Part shown: piece after piece, positions 45,270 through 53,113 of the stretch
Numbering within the stretch: the first letter of the stretch is position 1
Layout of the letters: each line of letters opens with the position of its first letter
Assembly: GCA_910577255.1 (NCBI GenBank)
Contig: CAJTMH010000001.1
Span: 310,001 to 374,000 of the forward strand
DNA length: 64,000 bases
DNA from: an uncultured Duncaniella sp.
Lineage (GTDB): Bacteria > Bacteroidota > Bacteroidia > Bacteroidales > Muribaculaceae
Direction: 5' to 3'
Made by a program: the position numbers and the translations under genes
Notes under the pieces: generated by a model
Told to the model about the DNA's origin: nothing
What the model saw: only the letters and a program-made list of their open reading frames with translations
The model's database searches: none

Positions 45270-46232
45270 ATGAAGGAATTTGACGAATATATTTCAATGG
45301 TCAACAATGCATTGGCCAATTTAAAATTACCATCGCAACCGGCCGGTTTGTACGACCCGATTCGTTATTCACTCGAAGCCGGAGGCAAACGTCTGCGCCC
45401 TGTTCTCACCCTTGCAGCATGCCAGGCTATGGGAAAGGAGCCTATCACTGCAATACATCAAGCTATTGCCATTGAGATGTTCCATAATTTCACCTTGCTG
45501 CATGACGACGTAATGGACAATGCCGACGTGCGCCGTGGCCGTCCCACTGTCCATAAGAAATGGAATCAGGAGACAGCCATCCTATCTGGTGATGCCATGC
45601 TCACCACATCTACCATGCTGCTTGCCATAAAGGCCGGCGATCATTTGTCGGAAGCTCTGGAATTATTCAACGGTACTGCGATGAACATCTATGAGGGACA
45701 GCAGTATGACATGGATTTCGAGAAGCGTATGGATGTCACTGTAGAGGAATATATGGAGATGATACGCCTCAAAACATCTGTGCTGCTCGGATGTGCATGC
45801 GGTATGGGAGCACTTATGGCCGATGCACCCTTTGAAACCCAGGTCCAATTCTTCAACTATGGAGTGAATCTCGGATTGGCTTTCCAACTTCAGGATGACT
45901 ATCTCGATACCTATGGCAATCCGGAGACCTTTGGTAAGGCAATCGGTGGTGACATACTTAATGACAAGAAAACATGGCTGCTCATCATGGCACTCCGTGA
46001 GGACAAGACCGGCACCTTGTCAGAAATTATAGGGTCGGATATCGAGCCCTCTGAAAAGATTGACCGCGTACGGAAAATATACGACTCACTTCAGCTTCCC
46101 GACCGCATACATGAGCTTATTCGTGCTTATATTGACACGGCAATCGCTTGTCTTGACCACATTGACATGATGCCGGAAGCGCGCACTTTCTTCATCGATC
46201 TCGCCTTGAAATCAGCAACCCGAAAAAGTTGA
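45270..46232 (+). CDS. Polyprenyl synthetase family protein (likely short-chain)
   Basis: 320 residues, all helical. It has both aspartate-rich motifs, DDVMD in LLHDDVMDNADVRRG and DDYLD in QLQDDYLDTYG, for Mg-bound diphosphates. The residue five before the first motif is phenylalanine (HNFTLLHDD), which in this family blocks long-chain growth, so a C15-C20 product is more likely than an octaprenyl quinone tail. It feeds isoprenoid carriers or quinones. Cotranscription with wecB and tatD (9-base gap) is likely. Confidence 0.9.
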   Translation: MKEFDEYISMVNNALANLKLPSQPAGLYDPIRYSLEAGGKRLRPVLTLAACQAMGKEPITAIHQAIAIEMFHNFTLLHDDVMDNADVRRGRPTVHKKWNQETAILSGDAMLTTSTMLLAIKAGDHLSEALELFNGTAMNIYEGQQYDMDFEKRMDVTVEEYMEMIRLKTSVLLGCACGMGALMADAPFETQVQFFNYGVNLGLAFQLQDDYLDTYGNPETFGKAIGGDILNDKKTWLLIMALREDKTGTLSEIIGSDIEPSEKIDRVRKIYDSLQLPDRIHELIRAYIDTAIACLDHIDMMPEARTFFIDLALKSATRKS

Positions 46233-46241
46233 TGTGACATC

Positions 46242-47015
46242 ATGCTCGTTGACACCCATACCCACCTATATCTTGACGAGTTTTCGGCTGACCGCATGGA
46301 GACGGTACAGCGCGCCATCGATTCCGGAGTGGAAAAAATGATATTTCCGAATGTCGACTTATCCACTTTGGAGCCGATGAAGCAACTACATGCACAGTTT
46401 CCCCGGCATACATATATGGCCATAGGCCTTCATCCTACCGAAGTGAATGCCGACTGGCAATCCTCGTTGCAGACCATTCATGATGAGTTTGAGGCTAATC
46501 CGCAGGCATACGTAGCCATTGGGGAAATAGGTATTGATTTATATTGGGATAAGACATTCCGGGCACAGCAGATGGAGGTGTTCGGCCATCAGATCGAGTG
46601 GGCAAATGCTCACAATCTACCCATAATCATACATTGCAGAGAGGGCCTTGATGATGTGCTCGAAGTGATACGTGGTGCGGGGAAAGTCCCTCGCGGAGTA
46701 TTCCACAGTTTTGGCGGGACAATAGAGGACGTGGATCGTATACGAGAAGTCGGTGACTTCTATTTCGGGATAAACGGTATTGTGACATTCAAAAACTCAC
46801 GTTTGAGTTCTGTGCTCCCTCACATCGGAACAGAGCGAATCCTTCTTGAGACAGATTCGCCATATCTTGCCCCGGTACCGAAAAGAGGTAAACGCAACGA
46901 GAGTTCCTACATAGTGCATACAGCTGATTTCGTCGCTTCCTCATTGGGTTGCACCTCGGATGAACTGCAAGCCATAACAACAAGAAATGCTGCCGACCTG
47001 TTTGACTTAGCATAA
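46242..47015 (+). CDS. tatD: TatD family metal-dependent hydrolase
   Basis: 257 residues, TIM barrel. Metal ligands are visible in DTHTHLYLDEF (N-terminus), the central AIGEIGIDLYW, IIIHCREGLDD, VFHSFGGT and the C-terminal LLETDSPYLAP. TatD enzymes are 3'-5' exonucleases and D-aminoacyl-tRNA deacylase-like hydrolases; the precise activity is uncertain. It follows the prenyl synthase by 9 bases and precedes the NlpC/P60 gene by 26. Confidence 0.92.
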   Translation: MLVDTHTHLYLDEFSADRMETVQRAIDSGVEKMIFPNVDLSTLEPMKQLHAQFPRHTYMAIGLHPTEVNADWQSSLQTIHDEFEANPQAYVAIGEIGIDLYWDKTFRAQQMEVFGHQIEWANAHNLPIIIHCREGLDDVLEVIRGAGKVPRGVFHSFGGTIEDVDRIREVGDFYFGINGIVTFKNSRLSSVLPHIGTERILLETDSPYLAPVPKRGKRNESSYIVHTADFVASSLGCTSDELQAITTRNAADLFDLA

Positions 47016-47041
47016 CTTACCAAAAATTAAATGTCTGAATA

Positions 47042-47989
47042 ATGCTTGATATAAAACGTTTTATCGCATCCTTAACCTTCATTTTCACCCTCGGCTCCCT
47101 ATTTGCCCAGGATTCATGTTGGGTACAGGTCCGCATACCGGTTGCATGCATCCGTGATGGCAAAGGACATGCCACTGAGATGACATCACAAGCCATAATG
47201 GGAACTCCTTTGTTGCTGCTCGACAGTGTGAATGGAGAATGGCTCCACATCAAGGCTCCTGATGGTTATGAAGGATATATGAATGTGTCAAGTGTCGCTT
47301 TCAAATCGAGTAGTGAAATGGAGGCCTGGCGTAAAGCGAGGCGAATGACTGTAACCTCATACCCGGAAATAAAACTATACTCCAACCCTCGTGATTTCTC
47401 TTCTCGCAACACTGTCACTGAACTCGTCAATGGCTCAATTGCCGAACTTATTGATTCAGTCGGAGATATGAACTTATTACGTCTTCCGGACGGTAGGGAA
47501 GGTTGGGCTAAGCGGACAGCTCTGACTCCGATTGAGATGTGGGCTTCGCAACCGTTTGATGCCGACAGCATAATCGCCCGCTGTTATGCCCTCATGGGGA
47601 CTCCGTATCTCTGGGGAGCATGCTCTACCAAGTCAGTAGATTGCTCCGGATTGGTCCGGGTGAGCTATTTCGCCAACGGCATTTTGACCTTACGTGATGC
47701 CCGCCAGCAAATAGAAATAGGGGAGAGGATTCCGGCTACCGATACAGCTGCTCTGCGTAGAGGCGACCTGCTTTTCTTCAGTTCCACTCCCGATGGCCGA
47801 ATTGGACATGTTGCCATATATGATTCTGATGGCCGGTACATCCATTCATCCGGTAGGGTCAAGACCAACGTTATGTCAAACGATGATCCGGATTTCTCCA
47901 ACCGTGTCTACAGGGGGGCATCACGTATTGACGGTATGATTCCATCCGAGGGGATAACTCAGGTCATTGACCATCCGTGGTACTTCTGA
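47042..47989 (+). CDS. Exported NlpC/P60 cell-wall endopeptidase with SH3-like domains
   Basis: 315 residues. A signal peptide (about 1-22), two bacterial SH3-like domains (about 30-90 and 100-160) and a C-terminal NlpC/P60 domain (about 172-300). Catalytic residues are C201 (SVDCSGLV), H256 (RIGHVAIY) and H268 (YIHSS). It cleaves gamma-D-Glu to diamino-acid bonds in muropeptides; the SH3 domains shape substrate choice. The architecture matches Bacteroidota enzymes that recycle peptides with free N-termini. Periplasmic. Confidence 0.92.
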   Translation: MLDIKRFIASLTFIFTLGSLFAQDSCWVQVRIPVACIRDGKGHATEMTSQAIMGTPLLLLDSVNGEWLHIKAPDGYEGYMNVSSVAFKSSSEMEAWRKARRMTVTSYPEIKLYSNPRDFSSRNTVTELVNGSIAELIDSVGDMNLLRLPDGREGWAKRTALTPIEMWASQPFDADSIIARCYALMGTPYLWGACSTKSVDCSGLVRVSYFANGILTLRDARQQIEIGERIPATDTAALRRGDLLFFSSTPDGRIGHVAIYDSDGRYIHSSGRVKTNVMSNDDPDFSNRVYRGASRIDGMIPSEGITQVIDHPWYF

Positions 47990-48040
47990 ATATAACTTAC
48001 TTCGCATTTCTATCACTGAATTATACACTTGCAATAAAAT

Positions 48041-49477
48041 ATGATTACGTTTATTATCTGTATAGTGCTTCTCGTCACGGCCTATTTTACTTATGGCCGT
48101 TATCTTGAAAAATTAGCCGATGCTGATGACTCGAATTCAACTCCCGTCGACAGGATGGAGGATGGCATTGATTACATCAAGCTGCCTCGCTGGCGCATTT
48201 TTCTCATCCAGCTACTTAACATTGCCGGAACAGGCCCGATATTCGGTGCTATCCTTGGTGCATGCTTCGGTCCTGTTGCGTTCCTGTGGATTACATTAGG
48301 CGGAATTTTCTTCGGTGCCATGCATGACTATCTTTCGGGAATGATGATTCTCCGTCATGACGGCAAAAGTCTTCCTGAAATTATAGGTATATACCTCGGT
48401 ACCACCACAAGAACTGTGGTCCGTGTTTTCTCTATAGGCTTGATGGTGCTTGTCGGCGCGGTTTTCATTCTCAGTCCTGCTCAGCTCCTCGATTCAATGG
48501 TCCCCGGTGTCTCGCAGAGTGTCTGGGTGTGGATCATATTGGCCTATTACATAGTCGCCACCATGTTGCCTGTTGATAAAGTTATCGGTAAGATATATCC
48601 GGTATTCGGGGTAGCTCTGATTGCAATGGCCGCAGGATTGTTTATTGTCCTGCTTTCCGGCGAATATCAGATACCTGAACTCACCACTCTTCATAATTTC
48701 CAGCTTAATCCGGAGGCTCTCCCAATTGTGCCGACTCTCTTCATCACCATTGCTTGCGGAGCAATTTCTGGTTTCCACGCCACTCAATCACCTCTGATGG
48801 CCCGCTGTATCACCAGCGAGAAAAAATGCCGTTCGGTGTTTTATGGTTCGATGATTTCCGAGAGCGTCATAGCTTTGATATGGGCGGCTATTGCCATGGC
48901 ATTCTTTCACGGCCCTACAGCCCTCGGAGAGCAGCTGGCCGAACATGGCAACAATGCCGCATGGGTGGTGGATGTCATTTCTCACACCACTCTCGGCAAG
49001 GTAGGCGCGTTCCTCGCACTTCTTGGCGTCGTGGTGGCACCAATCACTTCAGGAGATACGGCATTTCGTGGAGCCCGCCTCATTGTAGCAGATATTTTCA
49101 ACATCGACCAACGGCCTATCCTTAAACGGTTTGCTGTATGTATCCCATTGTTCATAGTCGGCTACGGCATCACATTGGTGAACTTTGACATTGTGTGGCG
49201 CTATTTTGCTTGGTCAAACCAGACATTGGCAGCAGCCGTGCTTTGGACCATCTATGTATGGCTGGCAAGCCGTGGTAAGAATTACTGGGTTGCTCTTATA
49301 CCTGCAGTGGCCATGACATTCATTGTCACTTCATTCGTTTATGTCTCTCCTCAGTTTATCGGCATAGAGAACAGGATAATTGCATTTATCCTCGCAGCAG
49401 TAACCACCGTCGGCCTCGGCTTTATGGTGAATACAAGAGTTTCTCATCCTATAGCAACTCCAGAACAATCAATATGA
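48041..49477 (+). CDS. cstA: Carbon starvation protein A family transporter
   Basis: 478 residues, shorter than E. coli CstA (about 700), as is normal in Bacteroidota. About 13 membrane helices; the N-terminal YFTYGRYLEKL and the LLNIAGTGPIFGAILGACFGP block are family marks. CstA proteins import peptides or pyruvate in enterobacteria; the substrate here is unknown. The stop overlaps the DUF4286 start by 4 bases (ATGA), so the two are translationally coupled. Confidence 0.92.
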   Translation: MITFIICIVLLVTAYFTYGRYLEKLADADDSNSTPVDRMEDGIDYIKLPRWRIFLIQLLNIAGTGPIFGAILGACFGPVAFLWITLGGIFFGAMHDYLSGMMILRHDGKSLPEIIGIYLGTTTRTVVRVFSIGLMVLVGAVFILSPAQLLDSMVPGVSQSVWVWIILAYYIVATMLPVDKVIGKIYPVFGVALIAMAAGLFIVLLSGEYQIPELTTLHNFQLNPEALPIVPTLFITIACGAISGFHATQSPLMARCITSEKKCRSVFYGSMISESVIALIWAAIAMAFFHGPTALGEQLAEHGNNAAWVVDVISHTTLGKVGAFLALLGVVVAPITSGDTAFRGARLIVADIFNIDQRPILKRFAVCIPLFIVGYGITLVNFDIVWRYFAWSNQTLAAAVLWTIYVWLASRGKNYWVALIPAVAMTFIVTSFVYVSPQFIGIENRIIAFILAAVTTVGLGFMVNTRVSHPIATPEQSI

Positions 49478-49782
49478 TCATCTTCAACACTACCTTTCAT
49501 GTTCACCTTTCAGTAAAGGATGAATTCATCGCGTGGGTGCGCAAGGAGTATTTTCCGGCTGCACTGAAAAATGAGGCTATCACTGAGCCAACATTTGCAA
49601 AGCTCCTCATCGAGGTGCAGGAGGATGCTGTGAGTTATGCCGTACAACTTAAGGCTACTTCACTTGAGGCAGCGGTGGCATGGCATGACAACGAGGGGGA
49701 GCAATTGCGCTCCGGATTAATTAAGCGTTTCGGTGAACGAGTGGTGTTTTTCACCACTTATATGGAGACCGTCAATCTATAA
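49474..49782 (+). CDS. DUF4286 family protein
   Basis: 102 residues, cytoplasmic, with a ferredoxin-like or dimeric alpha-beta barrel look (beta strand FNTTFHVHL, helix, AVQLKA strand, HDNEGEQLRSGLIKRF). Function unknown; the family is nearly confined to Bacteroidota and often sits near ruvC, as here (12 bases). It overlaps cstA by 4 bases. Confidence 0.87.
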   Translation: MIIFNTTFHVHLSVKDEFIAWVRKEYFPAALKNEAITEPTFAKLLIEVQEDAVSYAVQLKATSLEAAVAWHDNEGEQLRSGLIKRFGERVVFFTTYMETVNL

Positions 49783-49794
49783 GCCATATATCGG

Positions 49795-50349
49795 ATGCAC
49801 GACAAAATAATAATAGGTATTGACCCTGGCACAAATGTGATGGGATATGGTATTCTCGGCATTAAAGCCAAGAAGCCGTCGCTGATTGCGATGGGAGTGG
49901 TGAAACTCAACAAATTTGATAGCCACTACCTACGACTTCTTCGCATACATGAACGAGTGGTCGGGCTTGTGGAGCAGTATCTGCCTGATGAGCTTGCCAT
50001 CGAGGCCCCATTTTTTGGTAAGAATGTGCAGTCAATGCTTAAACTCGGCCGTGCACAAGGTGTCGCGATAGCTGCCGCTCTGTCACGCGACATACCGATT
50101 ACTGAATATGAACCACGAAAAATAAAGATGGCTATTACAGGCAACGGCGCTGCAAGCAAGGAGCAGGTGAGGGAGATGTTGAGACGCATACTCAACATTG
50201 CTGACGCAGATCTTGACATCGAACTCGATGCTACTGATGCGCTTGCGGCGGCTCTATGTCATTTCTATGAATCATCGCGTCCGGTGCCATCGGCTGGACC
50301 TAAATCATGGAAGGATTTTATCGCAAAGAATCCCGATAGGGTAAAATAA
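49795..50349 (+). CDS. ruvC: Crossover junction endodeoxyribonuclease RuvC
   Basis: 184 residues, RNase H-like fold. The acidic catalytic set is D10 (GIDPGTNVMGYG), E70 (AIEAPFF), D145 and D148 (DATDALA). It resolves Holliday junctions with RuvAB, which are not in the window. The start is the ATG at 49795. It ends 21 bases before the convergent GT2 gene. Confidence 0.95.
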   Translation: MHDKIIIGIDPGTNVMGYGILGIKAKKPSLIAMGVVKLNKFDSHYLRLLRIHERVVGLVEQYLPDELAIEAPFFGKNVQSMLKLGRAQGVAIAAALSRDIPITEYEPRKIKMAITGNGAASKEQVREMLRRILNIADADLDIELDATDALAAALCHFYESSRPVPSAGPKSWKDFIAKNPDRVK

Positions 50350-50370
50350 AACACTACCTCTTTTGATCAA

Positions 50371-51108
50371 TTAATGTTTGCGTCGGATGTTTCTAATCAG
50401 AAACGAGACGTGGCGCACGATGGTGGGAAATGTTCCGTAATAACGACACATTATCTTGAAACGTTCCCATAATGATTTCTTGTGATTGGCCGTTGTCAGG
50501 CCCTCAGACAGATAATCTATAAGGATATCATCAATATAAAAATTCCGGTGCGAGCGTTGAAGGCATCTTATGCACCATTCGTAATCGGCCGAAAATCGAT
50601 AGCGGGTGTCATAATTATCCACCAGTTTGCGAAGCACTATAAAAGCTTGGTGGCATACCACCATTCCCTCCTTGAAGCTGTCAAGAGTGAGTACTTCAGG
50701 GGCAGTCAAGTGGCGGTCACCGATTCTTCGTCGTGAACTGTCTACTATTTGAGTCTGCCCATAGACTATGCCGGGATAGTCGTTATCCATCACTGCGTCA
50801 GCTATGGTCTCGAGAGTGGTAGGGGAGTGGAACGCATCTCCGGCATTAAGGAATATTACATAGTCACCTTTTGCCATTCCCAACCCTTTGTTCATCGCAT
50901 CATATAGCCCCTTGTCCTTTTCCGAAAGGATGGTCATATTTTCTATCCCTGACTTTGACGCAATGGCCACAGTGTCGTCCTGTGAATCACCGTCAATCAA
51001 CAGATATTCATACAGATGACATGTCTGCTCCTTAACACTCCGCAACGTCGATGGCAGAGTAGAAGATGCATTGTAAGTTATAGTTATGATTGAAAATAAA
51101 GGGTTCAT
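50371..51108 (-). CDS. Family 2 glycosyltransferase
   Basis: 245 residues, GT-A fold. N-terminal FSIITITYNASSTLPSTLRSV, donor-binding LLIDGDSQDDTV and KDKGLYDAMNKGLGMAKGDYVIFLNAGD are classic GT2. No membrane helix, so it acts at the cytoplasmic face on a lipid-linked sugar or glycan. Substrates unknown. It is alone on its strand but lies 5 kb from the ManNAcA genes and may serve the same polysaccharide. A -7 box TATCTTTG lies 36 bases upstream. Confidence 0.9.
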   Translation of the reverse strand: MNPLFSIITITYNASSTLPSTLRSVKEQTCHLYEYLLIDGDSQDDTVAIASKSGIENMTILSEKDKGLYDAMNKGLGMAKGDYVIFLNAGDAFHSPTTLETIADAVMDNDYPGIVYGQTQIVDSSRRRIGDRHLTAPEVLTLDSFKEGMVVCHQAFIVLRKLVDNYDTRYRFSADYEWCIRCLQRSHRNFYIDDILIDYLSEGLTTANHKKSLWERFKIMCRYYGTFPTIVRHVSFLIRNIRRKH

Positions 51109-51143
51109 CTGTAAATGCGTCTGATAAATAATAGTTCGATTTA

Positions 51144-51151
51144 CAAAGATA
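51144..51151 (-). promoter_or_regulatory. -7 box of the GT2 gene
   Basis: TATCTTTG on the minus strand; leader about 30 bases. No -33 TTTG at standard spacing. Confidence 0.5.
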
Positions 51152-51204
51152 ACATATCTACCGGTTTATATTAGTTAAAAAATGCTAATATTGAGAAGTC
51201 CGGT

Positions 51205-51235
51205 ATTGCTGTGGGTGGAATAATACTTAATTTTG
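51205..51235 (+). promoter_or_regulatory. Promoter of rlmD
   Basis: ATTG (51205-51208), 19 bases and TAATTTTG (51228-51235). The leader would be about 105 bases. Confidence 0.6.
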
Positions 51236-51346
51236 CATTGAAACTGTTATCTGAAATTTACGGTTTCAATTCTGACATGAATTCGTCGGTAAAAGTGAGG
51301 AATATTTAAGCTCGCCATTGCCGGCGTAAATTTTTGTAATCATATA

Positions 51347-52756
51347 ATGGGAAGAAAAAAGAAAGATTTGCCGTTGTTGAACGGTGTGGAAATAATTGAT
51401 GTCGCAGCCGAGGGCAATTCGCTCGCAAGAGTCGATGATATGGTTGTGTTTATTCCATTTGGTGCCCCGGGAGATATTGCCGACGTGAAAATTGACCGTA
51501 AGAAGCGTAATTATGCTGAAGGGCATATTGACAAACTCATCACGCCTTCTCCAATTCGTCAACAGGCTAAATGCGAGCATTTCACAGTATGTGGCGGATG
51601 CCGTTGGCAGCACCTGCCTTACGATTTCCAGTTGAAATGTAAGCAACAGCAGGTGCAGGATGCCTTGCAGCGTATAGCAAAGATTCCATTCCCTGAAATC
51701 ACACCGATTCTCGGTTCGGAGGAGATTTGGGAATACCGCAATAAGATGGAGTACACGTTCTCCAATAAAATGTGGCTTACATTTGATCAGATGCGTTCAG
51801 GTGAGGAATTTCCCGACCGTAGGGCAGCAGGATTTCACATCCCTGGAGCCTTTGACAAAGTACTTGATATAAATAAATGTCATCTTCAGGATGATTTGGG
51901 CAACCGTCTGCGCCTATTCATTAAGAATTTCGGTAAGGAACACGACTATAGTTTCTATGATCTGCGTGAGCAGCATGGACTATTGCGTACACTGATGATA
52001 CGTATCACATCCATAGGCGAGGTTATGGCTGTGATGGTATTCGGCGAGGATGACAAGGAAAGGATAGGGGAGTTGCTCACAGCTGTAGCCAACGAATTCC
52101 CTGAGATAACCTCATTGCTTTACGTGGTCAACACTAAGGTTAATGATACGATTTCCGATCAGGAGATAATCCTGTTCAAAGGTAGGGAATATATCGAGGA
52201 GGAAATGGAAGGTCTGCGGTTCCGTATAGGTCCAAAATCATTCTACCAGACAAATTCTCGTCAGGCTTATCGTCTTTACTCGGTGGCACGCAATTTCGCT
52301 CGTCTGACAGGAGATGAGCTTGTGTATGACCTCTATACCGGCACAGGGACGATAGCATGCTTTATCGCGCCACACGTACGTCATGTAATCGGCATTGAAT
52401 ATGTGCCGGAGGCCATTGAGGATGCAAAGGTTAACGCTGAGGTAAATCAGCTGGCCAACACTGAATTTTATGCCGGTGACATGAAGAATGTGCTGACGGC
52501 AGATTTCATCGCGTCCCACGGACATCCCGACGTTATGATTGTGGATCCTCCACGAGCCGGTATGCATGAGGATGTTGTCAAAGTGATACTCGAAGCTGCT
52601 CCGAAAAGGATAGTGTATGTGAGTTGCAATCCTGCCACACAGGCCAGAGATTTGGCTCTTCTGCATGAAAAATATGATGTTGAAGCCGTACAACCTGTTG
52701 ATATGTTCCCACATACACAACATGTGGAAAATGTAGTGGCACTGACTCTCAGATAA
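51347..52756 (+). CDS. rlmD: 23S rRNA (uracil-C5)-methyltransferase, RlmD/TrmA family
   Basis: 469 residues. An N-terminal TRAM-like RNA-binding domain (about 10-65) precedes an Fe-S binding site using C76, C82 and C85 (CEHFTVCGGCRW) with a fourth cysteine near 162. The SAM domain holds LVYDLYTGTGTIACFIA and DPPRAGMHEDV, and the catalytic cysteine is in VSCNPATQARDL. It forms 5-methyluridine in 23S rRNA (position 1939 in E. coli); a different uridine, or tRNA position 54, cannot be excluded. Confidence 0.92.
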   Translation: MGRKKKDLPLLNGVEIIDVAAEGNSLARVDDMVVFIPFGAPGDIADVKIDRKKRNYAEGHIDKLITPSPIRQQAKCEHFTVCGGCRWQHLPYDFQLKCKQQQVQDALQRIAKIPFPEITPILGSEEIWEYRNKMEYTFSNKMWLTFDQMRSGEEFPDRRAAGFHIPGAFDKVLDINKCHLQDDLGNRLRLFIKNFGKEHDYSFYDLREQHGLLRTLMIRITSIGEVMAVMVFGEDDKERIGELLTAVANEFPEITSLLYVVNTKVNDTISDQEIILFKGREYIEEEMEGLRFRIGPKSFYQTNSRQAYRLYSVARNFARLTGDELVYDLYTGTGTIACFIAPHVRHVIGIEYVPEAIEDAKVNAEVNQLANTEFYAGDMKNVLTADFIASHGHPDVMIVDPPRAGMHEDVVKVILEAAPKRIVYVSCNPATQARDLALLHEKYDVEAVQPVDMFPHTQHVENVVALTLR

Positions 52757-52782
52757 TTAAAAACTGAAAAGAATTAAATGAC

Positions 52783-52814
52783 AGACCGCCCTCTGCTCAC
52801 GCGGAGGACGGTCT
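52783..52814 (+). terminator. Hairpin after rlmD
   Basis: AGACCG plus CCTC on the left pairs with GAGG plus CGGTCT on the right, with one internal mismatch. No T run follows, so its terminator role is unsure. Confidence 0.45.
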
Positions 52815-52902
52815 AAATTATAATCATCAATTCTAATTATCGGTTTTGCTGTTTTCTCAAACAACTCTAATTGGCTATAACTCAGACCGATTTAACTAAT
52901 CG

Positions 52903-52922
52903 TGCTCTAAAAGGGCATTTTT
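52903..52922 (+). terminator. Small intrinsic terminator, plus strand
   Basis: TGCTCT/AGGGCA (one G-T pair) around AAA, followed directly by TTTTT. Could end rlmD read-through. Confidence 0.5.
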
Positions 52923-52953
52923 ATGCTTGAAATTTACTAAAAATATATTAAAA

Positions 52954-52994
52954 AGAGATTATGCTTAAAAACACAAGGTGTTCTCATAATCTCT
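52954..52994 (-). terminator. Compound terminator hairpin of topB
   Basis: Perfect 10-bp outer stem AGAGATTATG/CATAATCTCT (52954-52963 and 52985-52994) with an inner AACAC/GTGTT stem. On the minus strand a T-rich tract follows directly, as expected for the end of the topB transcript. Confidence 0.7.
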
Positions 52995-53113
52995 ATTATG
53001 TTAAATAGCATCTCGCTTTGCTTTTTTGTTTATTTACCGCTGCCTCCTCCACCCCTGATTTTTTCATGTTTTGAGAGTCATGAACTATATCTGACTTCCC
53101 AAACATGATGCGA

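Larger units (their letters stand above)
52757..53113. other. 357-bp convergent intergenic region with three hairpins
   Basis: Between the ends of rlmD (plus) and topB (minus). It holds a near-perfect stem (52783-52814), a small hairpin with T run (52903-52922) and a compound hairpin (52954-52994). Short frames exist, of 36 codons from 52998 on the plus strand and 23 codons on the minus strand, but neither has a recognised product or promoter. Confidence 0.8.

Noticed and set aside
52238..52723. 161-codon minus-strand frame inside rlmD
   Set aside because: Overlaps the catalytic domain of rlmD; shadow frame.
52998..53108. 36-codon frame (Pro-rich) and a 23-codon minus-strand frame in the convergent gap
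   Set aside because: No promoter and no recognised peptide family; both lie beyond the terminators of their strands.
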